DNA of 64,000 bases from the NCBI GenBank assembly GCA_026004775.1, contig BPJU01000001.1, positions 551,958 through 615,957 of the forward strand, read 5' to 3'. Shown here piece by piece: positions 54,907 through 62,411 of this stretch; positions within the stretch are counted from its first letter, which is position 1; each line of letters starts with the position of its first letter. The translations under genes and the position numbers were made by a program. Under the pieces are notes generated by a model. It ran no database searches, had not been told where the DNA came from, and worked only from the letters and a program-made list of their open reading frames with translations. The DNA is from Pirellulaceae bacterium (GTDB lineage: Bacteria; Planctomycetota; Planctomycetia; Pirellulales; Pirellulaceae).

Positions 54907-55258
54907 TCGGAAAAGGCGGTTCCGAAACATGCTGCGCGCTGAAAGTCCCGATCCGCTGGCTAGTCTGGCCAATCTTTTTGATGTAGCCATGGTCTTCAGC
55001 GTAGCCCTGGTCCTGGCGCTCATTGGGCACCTTCCAGCCGAAATGTTCTTAACCTACCCGGCTACTGCTCACGTCTCCGGAAGTATTCGCACTTCTCGCG
55101 AAAGCCCGCCGGAACGAGGATACGAATTAAAACGGTTTTTCCTAGGCGACCGAGAGGCCCAAGGCCAAGGCCGGCGACTGGGGACCGCCTACCAACTTCC
55201 GTCCGGTACGGTGATCTGTGTTCCCGAACACGACGCGCGGCCACATGCTGGCCAATGA
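54890..55258 (+). CDS. DUF2149 protein
   Basis: 122 residues. DPLASLANLFDVAMVFSVALVLALIG (membrane helix) is the DUF2149 signature, and the end RLGTAYQLPSGTVICVPE is also family-like. It overlaps the ExbB-like gene by 17 bases. DUF2149 proteins accompany CobN-like and MotA/ExbB-like genes in Bacteroidetes hmu loci (HmuV) and some archaea, probably acting as the ExbD/TolR-like partner. Last gene of the operon. Confidence 0.85.
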   Translation: MNERFDRKRRFRNMLRAESPDPLASLANLFDVAMVFSVALVLALIGHLPAEMFLTYPATAHVSGSIRTSRESPPERGYELKRFFLGDREAQGQGRRLGTAYQLPSGTVICVPEHDARPHAGQ

Positions 55259-55620
55259 ACGTCAGGGCTTGGTAACTCTTGGTCAACTCCCTGTTGCGTC
55301 AGCGACCACCAGCTTGCAAATCGGAAGTGCCGGTTCTCCGCTAACGTAGGTTACGGCATCGCGGCCAGCCGGCCACAGCGGCGACATTGCCGTGGTGGCA
55401 TTCCCGCCGACTGCACCGCAGGCTATCGGCCAAAGGTGCCCCGATACGGCGGACAAACACCTGCCGTCTTGACTCCGTTCACGCCGCAAGAATACTCTAA
55501 AGCCGGTTCCAATACCGGATTTCGCAGAGAACTCTAGTGATAGAAGAGTGTAAACGCCTATAAGCGCCGTGACGGTTCTTGGCTTCAGATCTTCATCAAC
55601 GCAGCACGGGAAGCAAGTAG
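55259..55620. other. 362-bp spacer after the chelatase operon
   Basis: No supported gene. A minus-strand frame is open but shows no protein-like features. No element A-G copies. Confidence 0.4.
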
Positions 55621-57114
55621 ATGGCGACTGATCGCTACCTTTCCAAAACTCCAAAGGCCATGGTGATACTAGCCAGTGAGCAATTGTGGCCTAACCTGCA
55701 TGGACTGGTGTACTGGCATCAGCATTGTGGTGGTGTAGACGACCTGTGCATTTATTCTACCGATGACCCCGTCAGGTCGATCACGCCAGCTTACCAAATA
55801 CACCATTTCTGTGACGAGCTGTTTCCGAACATTGACGTACACATGGCGGCTAAACCCGGCGGGATTGAACCCGACGCCGTGTTCCAGCAGGTATTACAGT
55901 GGCAACAACAGTTGCCAGACCGTTACTGGATCATCAATGCTACCGGCGGCTTGAAGCTCATGTTTGCGGGCCTGATCGACCTTGTCGGTAGTCCTCAAAC
56001 GGAAGTCGTCTACCGCGAACTCTCCGGCGATTGGTATAAGTTGGACCGAAACGAAGGCCGGATTGTCGCCACGAAAATTGACGTCGCCGTGTCGGCCACA
56101 GACTCGATTCCCGTCTCTTCGCTCGTCGACGTGCTTTGGAAGCCGCCCCATGGCGCCCGATGGCTATGGGCGGAACCGACGCCGCTGCCAATTGTTGACA
56201 TTACCAGAGCGGGTGTAGCATGTGAGTGGAACTGGAAACAAGCTTTTGAGTCTGTCGGTATAATAACGGACAAGCAGCCGGGGTTTCTCTTCGAGGATTA
56301 TATCGCAGGCGTTCTGCTGGCCATGGGAATTAGCAATGCCATAACGGGTGTCACGTTACTTACGGATACCGGCCAAGCGTTACAAGAAATCGACGTGATT
56401 GCCAACCATGGAGGCAGATTATGGATAATTGATTGTAAGTTACGCAGCGAAGATGACGAAAAAGCAAAGAACGTTGAAAGTATTACTTCACAGATCCGGC
56501 AAGCTGCTCAAACGCAAAGGCAGTTTGGCGCGGGCTCAGCAAGACTCATCTTATTACGGCCGAACCGGCGTTTCTCCCCCGAGGAACGTGCTTTGGCCCG
56601 CGAGTACCGGCTTGAGGTCATTGATGCGGACGACGCGTGGGAACTGCTGCCACGGCTGGCAAAGTGGTTTGGCCTGAAAGAGCTGCCGGCCGAAATACGG
56701 GCAGCTCAGGACTTGATCATTAGCTCCCGCCGGGCGGGGGCTGTTCGCGTCTTCAGCCGCACCTCTGCCAAAATGCGATACCTCGCTCAATTTGAGGAAA
56801 GTCCAGCTCTCGTCAATCTTGACGGCATGTTGGCAGCGGCTGCTCGGGAACGCGGGCAAGACTGGTGGGCTGCGCAGTTCGGCGGAAAGTTGTGGCTTCG
56901 CTGCGGCAATCCGCGGCGATTGAAGGAGACACAACTCGCGCAGCTAATCCGTGATGTCTTTAGCAGGTTTGGATCCGTGTCTGATCTGCGCATCAGCAAC
57001 TCGGGTAGCTCGTGTGTATTTAGTATCAAAGTGTCATCAGATATAAGCGAGCTTGTCCAGTATTTGCAAAGTCGCATAGGAAAAGAGCTTTTGGGGGACG
57101 TGGGGATTACATAA
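55621..57114 (+). CDS. CARF-domain PD-(D/E)XK nuclease (Card1/Can2-like) with C-terminal extension
   Basis: 497 residues. The N-terminal CARF fold (1-160) has the ligand loop INATGGLKLMFAGL (about 105-118) typical of DUF1887/Card1. A PD-(D/E)XK domain follows (about 215-330): GFLFEDYIAG (Glu225), QEIDVIANHGG (Asp259), LWIIDCKL (Asp271-x-Lys273). In Card1/Can2, cyclic tetra-adenylate from type III CRISPR Csm/Cmr binds CARF and switches on DNA and RNA cleavage. Here about 130 extra residues follow the nuclease (from about 365) and are not recognised. No CRISPR array or cas gene is present in the window. Element A begins 3 bases after the stop codon. Confidence 0.85.
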   Translation: MATDRYLSKTPKAMVILASEQLWPNLHGLVYWHQHCGGVDDLCIYSTDDPVRSITPAYQIHHFCDELFPNIDVHMAAKPGGIEPDAVFQQVLQWQQQLPDRYWIINATGGLKLMFAGLIDLVGSPQTEVVYRELSGDWYKLDRNEGRIVATKIDVAVSATDSIPVSSLVDVLWKPPHGARWLWAEPTPLPIVDITRAGVACEWNWKQAFESVGIITDKQPGFLFEDYIAGVLLAMGISNAITGVTLLTDTGQALQEIDVIANHGGRLWIIDCKLRSEDDEKAKNVESITSQIRQAAQTQRQFGAGSARLILLRPNRRFSPEERALAREYRLEVIDADDAWELLPRLAKWFGLKELPAEIRAAQDLIISSRRAGAVRVFSRTSAKMRYLAQFEESPALVNLDGMLAAAARERGQDWWAAQFGGKLWLRCGNPRRLKETQLAQLIRDVFSRFGSVSDLRISNSGSSCVFSIKVSSDISELVQYLQSRIGKELLGDVGIT

Positions 57115-57117
57115 TTC

Positions 57118-57245
57118 GTAACCGTTCACGGTTGAATCACAAGCTGTTTCGGGGCCTCGCTTCCAAAGGTGCGGAACACTTGCGTGTTCCGCACTTTCAA
57201 TGGTGAGGCACCGAACGCCCCTCAAATTCAACCGTGAACGGTTAC
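57118..57245 (+). mobile_element. MITE-like element A, internally deleted copy
   Basis: 128 bp bounded by GTAACCGTTCACGGTTG and CAACCGTGAACGGTTAC. It keeps one hairpin (GCGGAACACTTGCGTGTTCCGC) and TTTCAATGGTGAGGCACCG; the second hairpin half is missing. It sits immediately after the CARF-nuclease stop, where the hairpins may serve as its terminator. 57246-57359 holds only CTTCAGCC/GGCTGAAG-type inverted blocks. Confidence 0.8.
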
Positions 57246-57359
57246 CTGTCTGCGAACGGTTACCGGAGCTGAAGCCCGATGCGGCCTGAAGCCGCTACCA
57301 ATTGCTGCTTACGCTTCGGCCTTCTTGCGTGCGCACGGACCGACAAAGTCTGCCGAGCT

Positions 57360-59822
57360 TCAGCCCGGCAAGACACCCTGTTCGACAAGCAACTGAACCA
57401 GGTTTTCCGCTGCGGCTCGTTGAGCCGTCTTCTTGGACGAAGCGTTGACTGGTTGCGTGTTCAGCCGCTGTCCGTCCGGCATTGTGACTCGACCTACCAC
57501 CACAAATGTCGGCTGATGCGACGGGCCAACCTGATCAATCATTTCATATTCGACGGTGTGGATCAAACCAACCTGCTTAAGTTCGTTGAGCAACATGGCG
57601 GCGTTGCGCCCTGCAAGACGTGTCGCGTGAGGCACCTCATTCGGCGGGCTCAGCTTGCGCATGGCTTCCAGCCCACCGGACTCGATCCAATTTTGAAGCT
57701 CTTCGGCCGCCGCATGCTCGGCTATCTTTAGCTTCGAAGCCACATACCATGACGAATAGTGTTCCTGGTGCTCGCCCCAGGCCAGACAAACACGCACGCA
57801 GTGACCTTGGGTGGAGACAGCGTAGTGAAACTGAGGCGCCGGCATTTTTTGCTGGGAACACCATTCGAGCAACCGGCCTTTCGGGTTGCGGGCGAGAAGT
57901 TGGGCCGCCATTTCCGCGGTGACGGGCAACGCGTTGCGGTCAGCCTCTTGTTGTTGCAATTGCGCCAGAATGGCTTCGGCCGCCATTTGTTCGGCAGTTT
58001 TTTTGGATGAGGCCCGACAGGGCCCACTTGTGAGCAGTCGGCCTCCACAGTCGAGGGTCATCTGTGCCCGGTAGTAGGCCCCTTGCACACACGTGTCTGT
58101 CACTGGACTGGGCCAATTCATTCTCATGCACAGCTCAAGCAGCCGACCCTTGGGATTTTCTCGCTTGAGGCGTTGTTCCAAAACAGCCTCGTCGGCCAAC
58201 AAATCGCTTTCCTGCGCTCCCAGCACCCAAAGCCGATCCCGTCGAACGTCGTCCCGCCGCACGAGGCCTGCGGCTTCGAGCGTACGAGCGAATGCTTCGG
58301 CGGTGGCTCGATCCACCGTCCGGCCAAACCATGCCGCAGCCACCTCACCCATTCGCAGAGGAACGCCGCCGGGAGGCCCCAAGAGTTCGCGAGCCCGCTG
58401 AAGGTCCAGTTCGTTGCTGGCCGGCACATGCACCGGACAACGGCGCCGAGGCCGGGGTTTGTAGCTGCGCTGGACCACCATCCCGTCTCGCCCGCAGAGA
58501 ACCTCGCGGCACGCCAGCGCTCGAGCCAACGACTTCTTGGCACTCTCGTCGCCGTGAACCAAAATGACCGTTTGGGGCGATGTCGCCGAAATCCAACCGG
58601 CCATTTCCATCCGGTCCGCGTGAGCCGAAAGGCCGTATGTCCCGAACTGACAGGCCACAGAGACGGTACTGTCGCCCAGACGCAATTGTTTCGGCCCCTC
58701 CGTATGGGCCAACTCCAACAATGCCCGGCCAGGTGACTCTTCGTCCTGATAGCCCGTAAGCAGGACGGCATCACAAGAGCGGCTTGCCAAGTGTTTGCAG
58801 TACATGACCGACGGACCGCCAACCAGCATACCACTGGAGGTAACGATCACGCACGGCGAGGTCGACAGGACTCGACCACGCTCTTCCGGGGAATCTACTG
58901 GTTGTATGAGGTCGGTGAAGAACGGATGGGGATCGCGGCGGATCTGGTGCGCAAGACTGCGTGACACGTAAGAAGCGTGGCCGGTGTATACATTGCAAAC
59001 CGCTCGCACCATCCCGTCGACAAACACCGGCACTGGTGGCAAGCGTCCCGAGCGCAAGGCACTTTTCAGGATGAGCAGCACTTCCTGGGCACGCCCGACC
59101 GCGAAGGCGGGAATCAACACGCGTCCCCCCTGGTCGATGACGGAAGCAATCTTACTCAGGAGTCGCTCTTCGGCCGCCTGCCGATCCTCATGCAGCCGCT
59201 CGCCGTACGTCGCTTCACTGATCACCAGGTCTGCCTGGAAGTCAGGGCTGGACAAAGCGGGCACGGTGCGCTGCGCCGACAGACAATAGTCGCCCGTAAA
59301 CAGCACCGTGCCGGCCGGGGTTTCCATCAGGATCATGGCCGAGCCGAGAATATGCGATGAGGGCAGCCAGCGCAAAGTGACTTCACCTACACGTACCGGT
59401 TGGTGGTAAGCAATCGGAACGAGGCTTTGCCAAAGGCGCTCCAGTTGGGCTGCGCCATACAAAGGAACTTCCGATTCGCGCTCCGGTGAGTGCATGAGCC
59501 GCAGCGAGTCATTGAGCAGAATGCGAATCAAGTCGATCGTCGGCGGTGTGGCAAACACGGGGGCCGCAGGAAACGCCTCGGCCAGCACCGGCAGACCTCC
59601 CGAGTGGTCCATGTGCGCGTGTGTCAACAGGATCGCGTCGACCAGGACGCCATTCAAAGCTGCCAAATCCGGCAACTGACTAGGGCCCGAATAACGCACG
59701 CCACAATCGAGGACAAACGCCTTGCCGGCCACCCGAACCAGGCTACAGGAGGCTCCAATGGCGCTGGCACCACCCAGAAGGGTAATCTCGATAGCGTTCG
59801 GATCAGGTCGCGAAGGGAACAT
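57360..59822 (-). CDS. Beta-CASP metallo-beta-lactamase nuclease fused to three dsRBD-like domains
   Basis: 820 residues. The MBL core has HAHMDH at 68-73, SSHILGSAMI, LFTGDYCLS, SEATYG. The beta-CASP part follows (AFAVGRAQEVLLIL, SSGMLVGGPS, GLSAHADRMEM, VHGDESAKK), as in archaeal-type CPSF/RNase J-like RNA endo/exonucleases. After a helical linker come three dsRNA-binding-like modules, each opening with a helix and closing with a K-rich helix: NPKGRLLELCMRM...ASSKKTAEQMAAEAIL; NPKGRLLEWCSQQ...ASKLKIAEHAAAEEL; AAMLLNELKQV...ASSKKTAQRAAAENLV. Start ATG 59822 precedes MFPSRPDPN; longer frames give no conserved residues. The fusion suggests a nuclease for structured RNA. Confidence 0.85.
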   Translation of the reverse strand: MFPSRPDPNAIEITLLGGASAIGASCSLVRVAGKAFVLDCGVRYSGPSQLPDLAALNGVLVDAILLTHAHMDHSGGLPVLAEAFPAAPVFATPPTIDLIRILLNDSLRLMHSPERESEVPLYGAAQLERLWQSLVPIAYHQPVRVGEVTLRWLPSSHILGSAMILMETPAGTVLFTGDYCLSAQRTVPALSSPDFQADLVISEATYGERLHEDRQAAEERLLSKIASVIDQGGRVLIPAFAVGRAQEVLLILKSALRSGRLPPVPVFVDGMVRAVCNVYTGHASYVSRSLAHQIRRDPHPFFTDLIQPVDSPEERGRVLSTSPCVIVTSSGMLVGGPSVMYCKHLASRSCDAVLLTGYQDEESPGRALLELAHTEGPKQLRLGDSTVSVACQFGTYGLSAHADRMEMAGWISATSPQTVILVHGDESAKKSLARALACREVLCGRDGMVVQRSYKPRPRRRCPVHVPASNELDLQRARELLGPPGGVPLRMGEVAAAWFGRTVDRATAEAFARTLEAAGLVRRDDVRRDRLWVLGAQESDLLADEAVLEQRLKRENPKGRLLELCMRMNWPSPVTDTCVQGAYYRAQMTLDCGGRLLTSGPCRASSKKTAEQMAAEAILAQLQQQEADRNALPVTAEMAAQLLARNPKGRLLEWCSQQKMPAPQFHYAVSTQGHCVRVCLAWGEHQEHYSSWYVASKLKIAEHAAAEELQNWIESGGLEAMRKLSPPNEVPHATRLAGRNAAMLLNELKQVGLIHTVEYEMIDQVGPSHQPTFVVVGRVTMPDGQRLNTQPVNASSKKTAQRAAAENLVQLLVEQGVLPG

Positions 59823-60313
59823 GATGCGGGACGCCTCAGTTGACTTCCTTGTTCCTCCAAAGTGGTGCTCTCCTCCACCGGCATTCCGCTCGGATAGAAG
59901 ACCGATGCAAACGGTCGTTATTTTCACCGATTTGCACATCGCGTCAATGTCGTTTGGTTAGTGCGGGGCCGGTACTAGGGAGACGAGCGGCAAGCAGCTG
60001 CGAGGGTGTTTTAGCGAATGGCAGGGGTGTCAATGGGAGTCAATACGTCCTGCCTGCGCTTTTCGAATTGGCGCGGATAGTGACGCTTTGAAACCGGACG
60101 GCGTGGCAGGCTCAGTCGCAAACGATATGCCATGCACCGCCTGGTGGGGAGGCATGTTAGTGGAGTTGAAGCCCCCAACAGCGCGCAAAGACGCGAAGAA
60201 CGCACTGGAAGTGGCTCTTCGCGTCTTGGTACCCGTTTTTCTCGTGTCCGGCTGCTGCGCCGTGGGAGTTGCCGCATCAGGCCAGTGCACGGTTGACATG
60301 TCCGTTAGCCGAT
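59823..60313. other. 490-bp spacer; no supported gene
   Basis: Short frames on both strands (for example plus 60088-60333, with a hydrophobic VLVPVFLVSGCCAVGVAA segment) lack a ribosome site or family match and overlap the next gene's end. It probably holds promoter sequence for the beta-CASP gene. Confidence 0.35.
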
Positions 60314-61972
60314 TCAGGGCCACAAGGCCTTAATGGCTCGCTCGGTCCGTATCCAACCGTCTGCCGTGGTGGCTCCCCCGACGGCCACCCACGCGGTGCC
60401 TTGGCTGATGGCCGGTAGTGCCGCCGCCACGCCTACTCCCGTTCCGCTGACGGCGATGCCGCCGCCGATCGCCCCGGCTCCGGCGGACATCGCAGTTAAA
60501 CCGGCAGCCATCTCGCTCAATCCCAACGCCAGTTGGCTGTAAGCCCGTGCCTCGTCACTTCCCAGAAACCGGCGCACGTCTTTGAGACTGTCGGTCACGC
60601 GGTCAAGCTGTTTTTGGAGCTTAGTGAACGCGTCAACATCGAGTTTCCCGCCGACTCCGGGCGGAGGAACCGGCCGGCCCATCGGGGGAAGGAGCGACGG
60701 AGGCGCAGGCTCCGGTTCCGCGGGCGGTTGTGGCTGGGGCTGTTGTTCTCCTCCGCCCGTCCCCCCGCCGGTACCTCCTCCCGTCCCGCCGAAACCGCCA
60801 CCAGTAGCCGGTGAAACAGGTCCAACTGCCCCTGTTGCCAAATTCATCTGAAGGCCGACCGCTGCCAAAAACTGATTGGCCTGGCCTTGCATCGACGCCA
60901 GTTCGCCTCGCAACTGTGTGAACGTTTCCAGCATGGTGGCTGCAGTTTTGGCCATATTAGCCGCCAATTGACTACTGTGGCTCTCTGTACGCAGCTTGAT
61001 CACTTGCAGTTGCTCAGTTCGAATTTCGATCCTTTTCATGTAAGTCAAAATTTTTTCACCTTTCGCCTGATAGCGTTCTAACCTGTGATGGTCCCTGACA
61101 ATCTCTTTTTCAAGCTCATCAATCTTGCGTTGCAAGCGATCCGCTTTCAGGTCGTTGCGGCGGGCTATTGAGGCAAGTTGCTGTGCCGAATCAGCGGCGC
61201 TGGTAGAGTCCCAGGACTCGGTGGCCGGAATCGAAGGTGGATCGCTGTCGGAAGACTGCAAGAATTCGGGTTCAGCGCTTTGGCCGATTGCGCGAGCCTC
61301 GGCGATGGCAGCTTGAAACATCGCCGCCAGGCGATGAGACTCCTGCCGTACGTCACGTATTGCCCGGTAATCGCCCAGCGCTTTATCGATTGCGCGGTTG
61401 AGTTTATCCAACGTCTGAGTTGCGATTGAGATTTGTGTGTCAAAAGCCCTCTTGGCCAGTTTAAACAATTCGCCTTCGAACCGGCCCACGTCATCCGCAG
61501 AACGAAGCTCGGCGACTTTTTTTCCCAAAACATAGACGGTGGGAATGTGTGGAATCTTGACGGTCATTCCTTCGGCGACCTTTAAGGTCGTTACTGGCGT
61601 GACGATGGTCACGACATTGGCGATTCCCAACCGAGATACCGCTAATTCTGCAGACGACACAGGAACGCCGGGCATTTTGGGGAGTACGGATTCGGGGCCA
61701 GGCAGAAAACTGTTCCACTGTGCGAAGACTGTGTCGTACGCAGCCGACCCGTGCACGGTAGTCGCATCGTTAAAGGTAACTGTGGCTTTCAAGGTCGGCG
61801 TGTCGTCTACAGGAACATCGAACGCGTTGTTCGACCACTCGACGCCCCACCCGCCGTTAAGAACTTGGCGGTTCTCCAGGGACTCCAGCCGCAAGAGCCG
61901 CTCGGTAGTGCGCCGTGCGGGTTTCCCAGTAACGAAGTGCTGCCACAACTGCCGCAGTGTACGCTTTTGCAT
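60314..61972 (-). CDS. Planctomycete LESLENR-motif exported coiled-coil protein
   Basis: 552 residues. The N-terminus (MQKRTLRQLWQHFVTGK, then LLRLESLENRQVLNGG) carries the planctomycete motif LE.LE.R, seen on proteins thought to be exported by an unusual route. Next come a beta-rich part, a long helical coiled coil (about 170-380), a Gly-rich then Pro-rich linker (GGGTGGGTGGG; PQPQPPAEPEPAPP) and a small-residue C-terminus (GLTAMSAGAGAIGGG) that may insert in membranes. ATG 61972 has AAGGAG 8 bases upstream. The architecture loosely recalls pore-forming or secreted effector proteins; no function is assigned. Confidence 0.7.
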   Translation of the reverse strand: MQKRTLRQLWQHFVTGKPARRTTERLLRLESLENRQVLNGGWGVEWSNNAFDVPVDDTPTLKATVTFNDATTVHGSAAYDTVFAQWNSFLPGPESVLPKMPGVPVSSAELAVSRLGIANVVTIVTPVTTLKVAEGMTVKIPHIPTVYVLGKKVAELRSADDVGRFEGELFKLAKRAFDTQISIATQTLDKLNRAIDKALGDYRAIRDVRQESHRLAAMFQAAIAEARAIGQSAEPEFLQSSDSDPPSIPATESWDSTSAADSAQQLASIARRNDLKADRLQRKIDELEKEIVRDHHRLERYQAKGEKILTYMKRIEIRTEQLQVIKLRTESHSSQLAANMAKTAATMLETFTQLRGELASMQGQANQFLAAVGLQMNLATGAVGPVSPATGGGFGGTGGGTGGGTGGGEQQPQPQPPAEPEPAPPSLLPPMGRPVPPPGVGGKLDVDAFTKLQKQLDRVTDSLKDVRRFLGSDEARAYSQLALGLSEMAAGLTAMSAGAGAIGGGIAVSGTGVGVAAALPAISQGTAWVAVGGATTADGWIRTERAIKALWP

Positions 61973-62070
61973 AGCCGGGCTCCTTGTAAGTCGCATCTCT
62001 TTGAAACTCGTCGTGCTTCTTTCCAGCAAGAACAACGCTACGGTCTTACACGACAAGCCAAAAAATCTGG

Positions 62071-62283
62071 TAACCGTTCACGGTTGGCAAATAAAGAAAA
62101 AGGATATTGGTTTAGGGGGTAGCGGAAGTCGCAAGGCGGAACGCGCCAGCGTTCCGCCGTAAGACTTCCGCATTGAAAAAATCCTCGCGAAGCGTCTACT
62201 TCCCGTATGCGGAACACGCAAGTGTTCCGCACTTTCAATGGTGAGGCACCGAACGACCCTCGAATTCAACCGTGAACGGTTAC
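62071..62283 (-). mobile_element. MITE-like element A, copy with perfect 9-bp target duplication
   Basis: 213 bp from TAACCGTTCACGGTTGG to CAACCGTGAACGGTTAC, flanked by AAAATCTGG on both sides (62062-62070 and 62284-62292). Internal hairpins are as in the copy at 18391 (CGGAACGCGCCAGCGTTCCG; GCGGAACACGCAAGTGTTCC). This is the best-preserved, probably youngest copy. Noncoding. Confidence 0.9.
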
Positions 62284-62411
62284 AAAATCTGGAACAATCC
62301 CATCTGGTGTCCAGTGAAAGGAACCCCGTACGTGCTACCCGGCTGGCAGCGTTGGGACAGGGGTGTGTGATGAGGCGGCTGTATCGCAGGTGAAAAAGAC
62401 GCGTGCAACAC

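Noticed and set aside
55283..55654. 123-residue minus-strand ORF upstream of the CARF gene
   Set aside because: Overlaps the CARF gene start and shows no motif or ribosome site.
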